Below, in pieces: positions 1 through 7,955 of a DNA stretch of 15,937 nt. Within the stretch, counting starts at the first letter, position 1. The number at the start of each line of letters is the position of its first letter. This DNA comes from Fulvivirga aurantia. Its GTDB lineage: Bacteria > Bacteroidota > Bacteroidia > Cytophagales > Cyclobacteriaceae. The stretch covers positions 1-15,937 of the forward strand of contig NZ_SMMD01000911.1 in NCBI RefSeq assembly GCF_009711475.1, given 5' to 3'. The notes below the pieces were generated by a model that had not been told where the DNA came from, did not search any database, and saw nothing but the letters and a program-made list of their open reading frames with translations. The position numbers and the translations under genes were made by a program.

Positions 1-26
1 CGATAAATTTTCATTAACATAAATTT

Positions 27-1514
27 ATGTTTAATTTGAAAATCATGTGTTGGTTTTATTTCCAGAAGAAACTTCCTTCTTTCTTATTAATCGGGTTGCT
101 GCTTTTAGCAGTTGCTTGTAGGCAAGGAGGTAACGAGAGCAGGGACAGTACGAGTGGTCATCTGGATTTCCCTGAACCCATAGCTTTTGATTTACAAAAG
201 ATCAAGGAGCGTGGCAGCCTAGTAGCCATCGTAGATAACAGCTCTACAGGATATTTTCTCTATAAAGGTCAGCCGATGGGTTATGAATTCGATCTGCTGA
301 GCTTGTATGCCAAGCACCTTGGTATTGATTTACAGGTAAAGCTCACTACGAGTATTGACCAGGCCTTCGAAATGCTCAATCGAGGAGAAGGAGATGTGAT
401 CGCCTACTCCCTCACAGTAACCAAAGGTCGCAAGCAGCATGTCGCCTTTACAGAAAATCATTACACCACCCGACAGGTGCTGGTGCAGCGCAAGCCGCGT
501 AACTGGCATAAAATGACCCGTGATCAGCTAGATAAGGTGCTGGTAAGAAATCAGGTGGACCTTGTCGGTAAAGAGGTACACGTGCGCAAAAGCTCCTCAT
601 ATGTCGAGCGCTTAGAAAACCTGTCTCAGGAGATTGGTGGTGATATAATCGTAATAGAGGAGGAAGATAGTGCCGAAACCGAAGAGCTTATCAAGCGTGT
701 AGCCCTTCAAGAGTTTGACTATACAGTGGCTGATGAAACTGTGGCTATGGTGAATGCCGGCTACTATACCAATATCGATGTAAAGACACCCATAAGCTTC
801 CCACAGCAGATTGCCTGGGCGGTGAGAAAAAATGCTCCTCAACTGCTTCAGTCACTTAATAGTTGGATGAGAGGACTGAAAAAGCAGCCTACATTTAATG
901 TCATTTATAAGAAGTATTTTAAAAATAATCGTGCTTCCCAGCGCAGAGCAAGAAGCGATTTCTCTTCTATGGGTGGTGAAAAAATATCTGTCTATGACGA
1001 TATGATAAAGGCAGGAGCCGATTCCCTCGGCTGGGATTGGAGACTCTTGGCCTCACAGATCTACCAGGAATCACGTTTTGACCCAAAGGCTAAATCATGG
1101 GCAGGAGCAATAGGTCTCATGCAGTTGGTACCGGAGACGGGTTATAGATTTGGAGCTAATAACCTGCTCGACCCTGCTCAAAGTATAAAGGCCGGCATCA
1201 ACTACCTCAAATATCTTGATGATTTATGGCTCAAAACTGTGGAAGATGATGATGAGCGTAAGAAATTTGTTTTGGCCAGCTACAATGTGGGATTAGGACA
1301 CGTTGTAGACGCTCGGCAATTAGCAAAAAAATATGACCGTGATCCCACCAAATGGGATGATAACGTAGAATACTTTTTATTGATGAAATCTAAGCCTGAA
1401 TTTTTTAGGGATGAAATCGTGGAGTCAGGCTACTGCCGAGGGGAAGAACCTGTTAATTATGTGAAGCAAATTTTTAATAGATACGATCAATACAAACAGC
1501 TTATTAATAGCTGA
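27..1514 (+). CDS. mltF: MltF-like membrane-bound lytic transglycosylase lipoprotein
   Basis: This enzyme probably cleaves the glycan strands of peptidoglycan from the periplasmic face of the outer membrane. The N-terminus is a lipoprotein signal peptide with lipobox LAVAC, so Cys31 would be the lipidated residue. Residues about 55-300 look like a family 3 periplasmic solute-binding module (KERGSLVAIVD, then MGYEFDLLSLYAKHLG). Residues about 325-480 are an SLT goose-lysozyme-like domain with the segment YQESRFDP, then GAIGLMQL, and later ASYNVGLGHV. Glu348 in YQES is the expected catalytic acid. Order and length (495 aa) match the MltF family. An ATG at position 45 is an equally possible start and would still leave a normal signal peptide. 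The residues after Cys31 are not acidic, which fits a periplasmic rather than surface location. No functional link to the downstream genes is visible. Confidence 0.93.
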   Translation: MFNLKIMCWFYFQKKLPSFLLIGLLLLAVACRQGGNESRDSTSGHLDFPEPIAFDLQKIKERGSLVAIVDNSSTGYFLYKGQPMGYEFDLLSLYAKHLGIDLQVKLTTSIDQAFEMLNRGEGDVIAYSLTVTKGRKQHVAFTENHYTTRQVLVQRKPRNWHKMTRDQLDKVLVRNQVDLVGKEVHVRKSSSYVERLENLSQEIGGDIIVIEEEDSAETEELIKRVALQEFDYTVADETVAMVNAGYYTNIDVKTPISFPQQIAWAVRKNAPQLLQSLNSWMRGLKKQPTFNVIYKKYFKNNRASQRRARSDFSSMGGEKISVYDDMIKAGADSLGWDWRLLASQIYQESRFDPKAKSWAGAIGLMQLVPETGYRFGANNLLDPAQSIKAGINYLKYLDDLWLKTVEDDDERKKFVLASYNVGLGHVVDARQLAKKYDRDPTKWDDNVEYFLLMKSKPEFFRDEIVESGYCRGEEPVNYVKQIFNRYDQYKQLINS

Positions 1515-1520
1515 TCGTAT
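1481..1520 (+). repeat. Perfect 9-bp inverted repeat spanning the mltF stop codon
   Basis: ATACGATCA (1481-1489) is matched by TGATCGTAT (1512-1520) across a 22-base loop, so the end of the mltF message can fold into a hairpin that contains its last codons and stop. A competing inner stem CAGCT/AGCTG (1497-1501 and 1509-1513) overlaps it by two bases. No T-run follows, so it is not a classical Rho-independent terminator. It may stabilise the 3' end or simply be chance. Confidence 0.4.
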
Positions 1521-1568
1521 ACTAAAAAACACTACATTTAAAGAAAGATATATTATATAACTGCTTCT

Positions 1569-2018
1569 ATGGCCAAATCACAAATGGATAACCTGTATGA
1601 AGAGTATTTGCAGGTAAGATTTCTGGATATTAATAAGGAACAATTTATCTATATCGCTCATCTTTTGCCGTCTTGTCTCATCGTAATGAGTGACGGATTA
1701 TTAGATAAAGAAGAGTGGGTGACCTTAAAGAGGTTGTCAAAGATTTTGGGAGATGAGCTTGCTACAGATGATTTGGGAGAAACAGAAAAGCAGGAAAATC
1801 TCATGCTCATTTACAAGGCAGAGATCAGATACCTGATCAAGCATAAGGATGTGTGGGAAGATAAGTTTATAAAAGCCTTGAAAGAGTATTTTGTAGAGCA
1901 ACCGGCATCAAAAGAATTTGTGAAAGAGACCATGGAGCTATTCGTTGCGCCAGACCAAAACCCTGATGAGTCTGAAGTAGCTACTTACAACAGGCTAGCT
2001 GTTGATCTTGGTATTTAA
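1569..2018 (+). CDS. Small TerB-like helical protein, function unknown
   Basis: A 149-aa soluble, predominantly helical, acidic protein without signal peptide or membrane segment, so probably cytoplasmic. The stretch SDGLLDKEEW at residues 41-50 followed by an amphipathic helix resembles the signature of the TerB/DjlA-like helical fold (a small acidic residue-G-hydrophobic-x-E pattern). The match is weak and rests on that motif and the helix pattern only. It starts 54 bases after mltF on the same strand and could be cotranscribed with it. Its last 24 bases overlap the end of the convergent kmo gene. No biochemical role can be assigned; proteins of this fold often have metal-binding or scaffold roles, but tellurite resistance should not be inferred here. 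Confidence 0.75.
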   Translation: MAKSQMDNLYEEYLQVRFLDINKEQFIYIAHLLPSCLIVMSDGLLDKEEWVTLKRLSKILGDELATDDLGETEKQENLMLIYKAEIRYLIKHKDVWEDKFIKALKEYFVEQPASKEFVKETMELFVAPDQNPDESEVATYNRLAVDLGI

Positions 2019-3344
2019 TTCTTCCACCAGTGGATTTAAATCGAGTTTTTCCCAGTTTTTATGAATGTCGGGCTGACTCATCACCTTGTCCATAATTTCT
2101 TTCTGCATGTTACCTCTATGTAATGCTTCAGAGTACCTCATATTTTCATTAAAAGTTACCATCGAGTAGAGTGGTATCCATTGTTTTGGGTATTGGTCAT
2201 GCAGCTTAGCTTCTATTTTTTTTCTAAGTAGAAAATCTTCATCAGCTACCAGATCTCTCATTTCTATAAAATTTTGCAATGCCAGATCAGAGATGGCATC
2301 TGCATCAGGTTTTCTGCTTTCCTGAAATAGTGGTAATACCTTGTCCCAGTCGTCATTATGCTCTTCCAACATTTGATTTAATACCCGGCAATCTTCAAAG
2401 CCGCTATTCATCCCTTGTCCGTAAAATGGCACGATGGCATGTGAAGCATCTCCGAGTAAAACGGTTTTGTTTTTAACCCAAGGGAAACACTTGATTGTAA
2501 CCAATGAAGAAGTAGGGTTGCTATGGTAATCTTTTAATAAGGTTGGCATTAACCTGATCGTGTCTGGAAATACCTTTTCAAAAAACTGCTGAATATCTTC
2601 ATCAGTTTTTAGTGAAGAAAATGATGGATCACCATCAAAAGGAAAAAATAAGGTGCAAGTAAAACTACCTTCTTTGTTAGGCAAAGCTATGAGCATATAT
2701 TGGCCTCTTGGCCATATATGAAGGGCATGTTTTTCTAAACCAAAGCTGCCACCTGCACCTGGTGGTATGGTGAGCTCTTTATAACCATGCTCGATAAAAT
2801 GCTGTGAATAATTAAACCTATCTGTGCGCTGCATAAGCCTGCGCACCACAGAAAAAGCACCGTCCCCACCAATTATTACATCACTTTTTACCTCCTTACG
2901 GCTACCATTATCATCTAAAAAGAGTAAGCTTTCGTCAAAATTTATTCCAAGGCAGGTTTGCTCAAATTTTATCTCGACACCTTCTTTTTCGGCAGTATTC
3001 ATGAGGAGCTCATTTAAGCCGCCTCTCGAAATTGAATTTATAGCCTGCCCTTCCCGACCGTAAGGTTGAAAGGTGAGAAATCCTTCTTCATCGTGCATCA
3101 TTCTACCGCGCATCGGTATGATCATCGATTTGACTTCATTATCAATCCCTATCTCTTTGAGCGGAGCCCAACCTCGGTTGCTTAGGGCCAGGTTGATGGA
3201 TCTACCGCCTTCTGCGCCCATTTTACGCATGTCATTTCTTTTCTCAAAAATGGTCACTTTATACCCGCGTTTAGCCAGATAAATGGACATAAGCGAACCT
3301 ACAAGTCCGGCACCTACAATTGAGATAGTTTTTGTTCTTGGCAT
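1995..3344 (-). CDS. kmo: Kynurenine 3-monooxygenase
   Basis: FAD-dependent hydroxylase converting L-kynurenine to 3-hydroxykynurenine with NADPH and O2. The N-terminal Rossmann dinucleotide motif is GAGLVG (residues 11-16), with Glu34 at the end of the second strand to bind the ribose of FAD. RSINLALSNRG (residues 48-58) and IPMRGRMMH are highly characteristic of KMO. The second FAD motif, LLGDASHAIVPFYGQGMNSG, lies around residues 296-315 with Asp299. The length of 449 aa is normal for bacterial KMO. The start lies one base beyond the kynU stop, so the two are certainly in one transcript and probably translationally coupled. Its last codons overlap those of the convergent TerB-like gene by 24 bases, leaving no room for a separate terminator. 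It is the last gene of the leftward kynurenine operon. Confidence 0.96.
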   Translation of the reverse strand: MPRTKTISIVGAGLVGSLMSIYLAKRGYKVTIFEKRNDMRKMGAEGGRSINLALSNRGWAPLKEIGIDNEVKSMIIPMRGRMMHDEEGFLTFQPYGREGQAINSISRGGLNELLMNTAEKEGVEIKFEQTCLGINFDESLLFLDDNGSRKEVKSDVIIGGDGAFSVVRRLMQRTDRFNYSQHFIEHGYKELTIPPGAGGSFGLEKHALHIWPRGQYMLIALPNKEGSFTCTLFFPFDGDPSFSSLKTDEDIQQFFEKVFPDTIRLMPTLLKDYHSNPTSSLVTIKCFPWVKNKTVLLGDASHAIVPFYGQGMNSGFEDCRVLNQMLEEHNDDWDKVLPLFQESRKPDADAISDLALQNFIEMRDLVADEDFLLRKKIEAKLHDQYPKQWIPLYSMVTFNENMRYSEALHRGNMQKEIMDKVMSQPDIHKNWEKLDLNPLVEELNTKINS

Positions 3345-3345
3345 A

Positions 3346-4617
3346 TTATGCGATTGTTTTTTCTACGATCTGGTAAAAACGATAGACATCTTCGAAAGTA
3401 TTGTATAAGGGCACTGGTGCCACACGGATTACATTGGGTTCTCGCCAATCTGCAATTACACCTTCATTGCTTAAGGCTTCAAATACCTTTTTCCCATTTT
3501 GTTTCATAAATAGAGATAACTGGCATCCTCGATTTTTTGGCTCCTTAGGTGTAATAATTTCGATCTTTTCTCCTTCGTTGTTCAGTGTCTCTAACAAGAA
3601 ATATAGGTATCCGGTTAACAATCGGCTTTTTTCTAGTAGGGCCGTCATTCCTACTTCCTCAAAAATCTCAAGAGAAGCTAAGTGAGCCGCACTTGAGAGC
3701 ACATTTACATTGCTCAATTGCCACCCATCTGCGCCAGGCATGGGCTCAAAACCTTTTTCCATCTGAAAGCGCTCCTCTTCGTTGTGGCCCCACCAACCGG
3801 CTAAGCGTGGGATATCGCTATTATTGGCGTGTTTTTCATGCACAAAGATTCCACTTACACCTCCTGGGCCGGAGTTTAAATACTTGTAACTGCACCAAGC
3901 TGCAAAATCAACATCATCATCATGGAGGTTTAAAGAGACATTGCCTGCCGCGTGTGCCAGGTCAAAACCTGCGTAAGCGCCAGCCTCATGAGCGGCTTTC
4001 GTGATTTCTTTAATATCGAATAGTTGCCCGGTGTAATATTGTACACCGCTGAGCATTACCAGGGCAAGGCTATCAGCATTTTCGTTAATGGTTGATACTA
4101 TATCTTCTGTGCGCAGTGTATGTTCACCATCTCGTGGTGCTACTTCTATCAATGCTTCATCATAATCCAGGCCATGAAATTTGATTTGACTCTCGACCGC
4201 ATACTGATCTGAAGGAAATGCTCCCTTTTCGATCATAAGTTTAAATCTCTTTTTTGTAGGTCTGTAGAAAGACACCATTAGAAAATGCAGGTTTGCAGTG
4301 AGGTTGTTCATCGATACTACCTCAAGAGGTTTGGCACCTACGATGTTGGCCAGAGCTTGCTTGCTAAATTTATGGTAGTGAAACCAGGGACGTTTTTTTG
4401 CCTGAAAATGACCTTCGACCCCCATGGAGGCCCAGTCTTCAAGCTCGTCTTCTATAAATGATTTGGTGTTTTTTGGCTGGAGACCCAAAGAGTTGCCTGT
4501 AAAGTATAACGCCTCCTTGCCTTTTATTTCGGGGATGTAAAATTTATCTCTATATGCCTTTAGAGGATCTTGCTGATCCATCTTTTTAGCGAAAGCTAGT
4601 GAATGCTCAAACTCCAT
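3346..4617 (-). CDS. kynU: Kynureninase
   Basis: PLP enzyme that hydrolyses 3-hydroxykynurenine (and kynurenine) to 3-hydroxyanthranilate (anthranilate) and alanine. The 423-aa protein shows the fold-type I pattern. FTGNSLGLQPK near the N-terminus is the typical kynureninase opening. GFDLAHAAGNV carries the Asp that contacts the PLP ring nitrogen, and CSYKYLNSGPGG carries the Schiff-base lysine, Lys245. The C-terminal NVIRVAPVPLYNTFEDV is also family-typical. It lies 21 bases downstream of the methyltransferase gene and one base upstream of kmo, in biochemically sensible company: KMO makes its preferred substrate and the dioxygenase at the head of the operon uses its product. There is no sign of damage or truncation. 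Confidence 0.97.
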   Translation of the reverse strand: MEFEHSLAFAKKMDQQDPLKAYRDKFYIPEIKGKEALYFTGNSLGLQPKNTKSFIEDELEDWASMGVEGHFQAKKRPWFHYHKFSKQALANIVGAKPLEVVSMNNLTANLHFLMVSFYRPTKKRFKLMIEKGAFPSDQYAVESQIKFHGLDYDEALIEVAPRDGEHTLRTEDIVSTINENADSLALVMLSGVQYYTGQLFDIKEITKAAHEAGAYAGFDLAHAAGNVSLNLHDDDVDFAAWCSYKYLNSGPGGVSGIFVHEKHANNSDIPRLAGWWGHNEEERFQMEKGFEPMPGADGWQLSNVNVLSSAAHLASLEIFEEVGMTALLEKSRLLTGYLYFLLETLNNEGEKIEIITPKEPKNRGCQLSLFMKQNGKKVFEALSNEGVIADWREPNVIRVAPVPLYNTFEDVYRFYQIVEKTIA

Positions 4618-4638
4618 AAATAACTGTTTGGCTCAATA

Positions 4639-5115
4639 TTAGGCAAAAATTTCTATCTGTTCACCTCTGATAACGCCTTCATGCTTCAGCAACCAGCGTT
4701 TCCTTTCTAAACCACCTGCAAAGCCTACCAGGTTTCCGTTTTTTCCGATTACGCGGTGGCAGGGAATAAAAATAGGTAATTGATTTTTGCCATTGGCAGT
4801 GCCGGCTGCTCTTATACATTTAATGTCTCCAAGCCTTACTGCCAACTCAGAGTAGCTTATAGTTTGACCGTAAGGAATATCATTTAAGGCTCGCCACACT
4901 CTGTTTTGAAACTCTGTGCCATCATATTTTAAAGGGGTAGTAAAAGTTTTCAGTTTACCTGAAAAATATGCGTCTAACTCACGAGAAGCATATCTGGTAA
5001 TTTCGTTTGGCTGATCAACCTTGGGAGCATGAAATGAAACTGAGAGCAAAAATTGGTCATCAGCAGAAATTGTTAATGACCCAATGGGAGATTCATAAGA
5101 TGCTGTTGCAATCAC
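4639..5115 (-). CDS. ogt: Methylated-DNA-protein cysteine methyltransferase (Ogt/MGMT)
   Basis: Suicide repair protein that takes the alkyl group from O6-alkylguanine in DNA onto its own cysteine. The active-site segment IPCHRV places the acceptor at Cys119. The preceding RAAGTANGKNQLP is the helix and asparagine hinge of the family, and VWRALNDIPYGQTISY is the standard N-lobe/C-lobe junction. The length of 158 aa is that of the short Ogt type without an Ada domain. The start is a GTG (5113-5115, reverse strand) whose first G is also the last base of the upstream TAG stop, so translation is probably coupled to the dioxygenase. A DNA-repair gene between kynurenine-pathway genes is unexpected. 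Either it is a chance passenger or it protects against something associated with the pathway; the sequence does not tell. Confidence 0.95.
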   Translation of the reverse strand: MIATASYESPIGSLTISADDQFLLSVSFHAPKVDQPNEITRYASRELDAYFSGKLKTFTTPLKYDGTEFQNRVWRALNDIPYGQTISYSELAVRLGDIKCIRAAGTANGKNQLPIFIPCHRVIGKNGNLVGFAGGLERKRWLLKHEGVIRGEQIEIFA

Positions 5116-5642
5116 TAAATGAAACGTTCATCAACTTCCATAGTATGCCCGCAGTTACTACAAGTTCTTTTATCTTCAGAACCGTAGAACTCACGAAATC
5201 GTGGTAAAAAGTCCTTTTCTATATTAGTAAGATGAAAGTAAGTGTCATGTAAAAGGTTATTGCATTTATCACAATACCACTGTAGGCCATCTGTGTGATT
5301 TTCGTTTCGTTTTCTCTCTATTACCAAACCTACAGAGCCTTCTGGTCTAATCGGAGAGTGAGGCACTTTGGCCGGGTGCAAGTACATTTCGCCCGCTTTT
5401 ATAGGAACATCTACAGCCTTTCCATCTTCCTGAATTTTCACTAAAATTTCTCCTTCCAGTTGATAGAAAAGTTCCTCTGTTTCATTGTAGTGGTAATCTT
5501 TTCTGGCATTTGGTCCACCTACGATCATTACAATGTAATCGCCCGCATCGGCATAAAGATTTTTATTCCCAACAGGAGGCTTGAGTAAGTCACGATTATC
5601 CTCTATCCATTTTTTTAAGTTGAAAGGTCTTTTGATGGCCAT
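5115..5642 (-). CDS. nbaC: 3-hydroxyanthranilate 3,4-dioxygenase
   Basis: Non-haem Fe(II) extradiol dioxygenase that opens 3-hydroxyanthranilate to 2-amino-3-carboxymuconate semialdehyde. It is a single cupin of 175 aa. The expected iron ligands fall at His51, Glu57 and His95, and the substrate-contacting arginines at Arg47 and Arg99, the positions known in the bacterial enzyme. The C-terminal end carries the second, rubredoxin-like metal site of bacterial members: CDKC (Cys124, Cys127) and CSNC (Cys161, Cys164). It is the first gene of the leftward operon, 70 bases from the divergent dehydrogenase gene. Its TAG stop shares one base with the GTG start of ogt. All catalytic residues are intact, so activity is expected. 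Confidence 0.97.
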   Translation of the reverse strand: MAIKRPFNLKKWIEDNRDLLKPPVGNKNLYADAGDYIVMIVGGPNARKDYHYNETEELFYQLEGEILVKIQEDGKAVDVPIKAGEMYLHPAKVPHSPIRPEGSVGLVIERKRNENHTDGLQWYCDKCNNLLHDTYFHLTNIEKDFLPRFREFYGSEDKRTCSNCGHTMEVDERFI

Positions 5643-5712
5643 ATGATTAGTTTGTTTATTTGTTTTTAAATTTAACGAAAATTGACTGATTCAGAGAGTT
5701 TAAAAAATTAAA
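5643..5712. promoter_or_regulatory. Divergent control region of the two kynurenine arms
   Basis: This 70-base AT-rich spacer must hold the promoters for both the leftward dioxygenase operon and the rightward dehydrogenase pair. The self-complementary TAAATTTA at 5667-5674 resembles the Bacteroidota -7 element (TAnnTTTG) on either strand, but I find no properly spaced -33 element on either side, so no start site is proposed. No regulator gene is encoded nearby in the window. Confidence 0.4.
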
Positions 5713-6501
5713 ATGGACTTAAATCTTAAAGGAAGAAGAGCGCTTGTATGTGGTAGTACGCAAGGTATTGGTAAAGCGATAGCACTAGAGTTATCTAAAT
5801 TAGGGGCGAGTATAACCCTCATTGCCAGAAATGAAAACAAACTGCAGGAAGTGTTGGAAGAGCTTCACTTAGAGGAGGGTCAGAGGCATCATTACATATG
5901 TGTTGATTTTACGAATATAGAGAGACTCAAGACAGTAATCGATCAATATTTAATCAAAGAGAATAAAGTAGAAATTCTCATTAATAACACTGGCGGACCT
6001 GCGGGTGGACCTATTACAGAGGCCGCCCCAGAATCATTTGAGGCCGCTTTTCGACAACACTTAATTTGTAATCAGATTTTGGCTCAGGCGGTAATACCGT
6101 TTATGAAAAAAGCTGAATATGGTAGAATAATCAATATTATTTCTACTTCAGTAAAAGCTCCCCTAAAAGGTCTTGGTGTATCTAATACGGTGAGAGGTGC
6201 TGTGGCTAACTGGTCTAAAACCATGGCCACTGAGCTTGGTTCTTTTGGAATAACTGTCAACAACGTTTTGCCAGGAGCAACTATGACTGCGCGACTTACT
6301 TCGATCATTAGTAACAAAGCAGAAAAAACAGGGCAAAGCGAGGAAGAAGTGAAGAAAGGCATGCTTTCTCAAATACCGGCCAATCGATTTGCAGAGGCAT
6401 CAGAAGTAGCCAATGCAGCAGCCTTTTTGGCTAGTCCGGCAGCAGGATATATCAACGGAATCAATGTTCCAGTTGATGGTGGCAGAACGGGGTGTTTATA
6501 G
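5713..6501 (+). CDS. Atypical short-chain dehydrogenase/reductase of the kynurenine locus
   Basis: A 262-aa Rossmann-fold SDR with the cofactor motif GSTQGIG (residues 14-20), the NNTGG strand-end motif (91-95) and the normal C-terminal VDGGRTG. It lacks the standard active site. Where classical SDRs have Ser-Tyr-x-x-x-Lys, this protein keeps a serine (Ser144, in IISTS) but reads SNTVR at 157-161, so Tyr becomes Ser157 and the catalytic Lys becomes Arg161. The same replacement occurs in a recognisable side branch of FabG-like proteins with an SNxxRxAV helix, so it is probably not a sequencing error. It is head of the rightward arm and is followed after 11 bases by the semialdehyde dehydrogenase. 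Its substrate is unknown; a step acting on a 2-aminomuconate-type intermediate is inferred from position only. Confidence 0.9.
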   Translation: MDLNLKGRRALVCGSTQGIGKAIALELSKLGASITLIARNENKLQEVLEELHLEEGQRHHYICVDFTNIERLKTVIDQYLIKENKVEILINNTGGPAGGPITEAAPESFEAAFRQHLICNQILAQAVIPFMKKAEYGRIINIISTSVKAPLKGLGVSNTVRGAVANWSKTMATELGSFGITVNNVLPGATMTARLTSIISNKAEKTGQSEEEVKKGMLSQIPANRFAEASEVANAAAFLASPAAGYINGINVPVDGGRTGCL

Positions 6502-6512
6502 AAAAGAGATAC

Positions 6513-7955
6513 ATGACACAAATCAAAAACTATATCAATGGGGAGCTGGTAGCCCCTGTAAGTGGTGAATATTTAGACAATATCAACCCGGCAGAGGGTA
6601 AGGTTTATGGTCAAATACCTGACTCTACCAGCAAAGATGTTGAAAAGGCGACAGAGGCCGCAAAGGCGGCTTTTGAAGATTGGTCTAATACACCTGTCAC
6701 AAAACGAGCCAGAGTGCTCAATAAAATAGCAGACCTCATCGATCAAAATCATGAGCGGCTGGCCAAAGCTGAGTCTGAGGATAATGGCAAACCATTAAAA
6801 CTGGCCATGTCGGTTGACATACCCCGAGCGAGTGCTAACATGCGGTTTTATGCTACAGGTATTCAGCATTTTGCTTCCGAATCTCATTATACGGAAGAAG
6901 GGGCCATAAATTACACCATGCGAAGACCTGTGGGTGTGGCAGGTTGCATCTCTCCATGGAACTTACCGCTATACCTTTTCACCTGGAAAATTGCTCCAGC
7001 TTTGGCAGCAGGAAATACAGTAGTGGCTAAGCCATCTGAAGTTACCCCAATGACGGCCTTTTTGTTTTCAGAGTTATGTATTGAAGCTGGCCTGCCGTCT
7101 GGTGTGCTCAATATAGTGCATGGCTTGGGGGGTAAAGCCGGACAAGCGATCATAGAACATAAAGATATACCTCTTATTTCATTCACCGGAGGTACCGAAA
7201 CCGGAAAACGAATTGCTGCTACTGCAGCACCTATGTTTAAAAAACTTTCGCTTGAGCTGGGTGGAAAAAATCCAAATATCATTTTTGCTGATTGTGACTT
7301 TGACAAAGCCTTAAGCACATCTGTCATAAGCTCATTTGCCAATCAGGGTCAAATTTGCCTGTGTGGCTCTCGCATATTTGTGGAGGAAGAAATACATGAC
7401 AAGTTTGTCGCTGCCTTTGTAGAGAAAGTGAAGAAAATGCAGGTAGGAGATCCTGCTGAAGAAAGTACGAGAGTTGGGGCTGTAGTGTCTAAACCTCATA
7501 TGGAGAAGGTGCTATCATACATCAAATTGGGCAAAGAAGAAGGGGGTGAAGTTTTAACCGGTGGGCAACAGGTTAAGCTTGATGGCCGCTGTGAGAATGG
7601 CTATTTTATTGAGCCTACAGTGATTACAGGTTTATCTCATAATTGCCGAACGAATCAGGAAGAAATATTTGGCCCGGTTGTTACAATCATGCCTTTTAAT
7701 GAGGAAGAGGAGGTTATTGAGTATGCCAATAGTACTGCTTATGGACTGGCTGCCACCATCTGGACGGAAAACCTAACGAAAGCTCACCGGGTGGCACATT
7801 CAGTAAAAAGCGGAATTATCTGGGTTAACTGCTGGCTTTTACGGGATCTACGTACGCCATTCGGTGGTATGAAACAATCCGGAGTAGGCCGCGAAGGCGG
7901 TTGGGAAGCATTACGGTTTTTTACAGAGACTAAGAATGTGTGTATTAAGCTTTAG
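6513..7955 (+). CDS. nbaE: 2-aminomuconate-6-semialdehyde dehydrogenase
   Basis: NAD-dependent aldehyde dehydrogenase expected to oxidise 2-aminomuconate semialdehyde to 2-aminomuconate, draining the kynurenine pathway toward central metabolism instead of quinolinate. Numbered from the chosen ATG: SPWNLP (147-152) with Asn150, the NAD-binding FTGGTETGK (224-232), the general base Glu248 in LELGG, and the nucleophile Cys282 in NQGQIC. The segments WVNCWLLRDLRTPFGG and SGVGREGG near the C-terminus are typical of the AMSDH/ALDH8A1 group rather than general ALDHs. The frame opens at a GTG at 6492 that overlaps the upstream gene. I chose the ATG at 6513 because it follows a purine-rich stretch, leaves an 11-base gap and gives the usual N-terminus. 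The stop overlaps the convergent TPR gene by 4 bases. Confidence 0.94.
   Translation: MTQIKNYINGELVAPVSGEYLDNINPAEGKVYGQIPDSTSKDVEKATEAAKAAFEDWSNTPVTKRARVLNKIADLIDQNHERLAKAESEDNGKPLKLAMSVDIPRASANMRFYATGIQHFASESHYTEEGAINYTMRRPVGVAGCISPWNLPLYLFTWKIAPALAAGNTVVAKPSEVTPMTAFLFSELCIEAGLPSGVLNIVHGLGGKAGQAIIEHKDIPLISFTGGTETGKRIAATAAPMFKKLSLELGGKNPNIIFADCDFDKALSTSVISSFANQGQICLCGSRIFVEEEIHDKFVAAFVEKVKKMQVGDPAEESTRVGAVVSKPHMEKVLSYIKLGKEEGGEVLTGGQQVKLDGRCENGYFIEPTVITGLSHNCRTNQEEIFGPVVTIMPFNEEEEVIEYANSTAYGLAATIWTENLTKAHRVAHSVKSGIIWVNCWLLRDLRTPFGGMKQSGVGREGGWEALRFFTETKNVCIKL

Noticed and set aside
1569..2018. Tellurite-resistance function for the TerB-like protein.
   Set aside because: Only a weak motif and helix pattern support the fold, and no other ter genes are nearby.
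3585..4004. A 139-codon plus-strand frame inside kynU.
   Set aside because: Antisense shadow of an intact enzyme gene; His/Arg/Leu-rich composition and no recognisable feature.
6911..7342. A 143-codon reverse-strand frame inside the aldehyde dehydrogenase gene.
   Set aside because: It lies wholly within a well-conserved gene in an antisense frame, has low-complexity Pro/Ala/Ser content and shows no domain.
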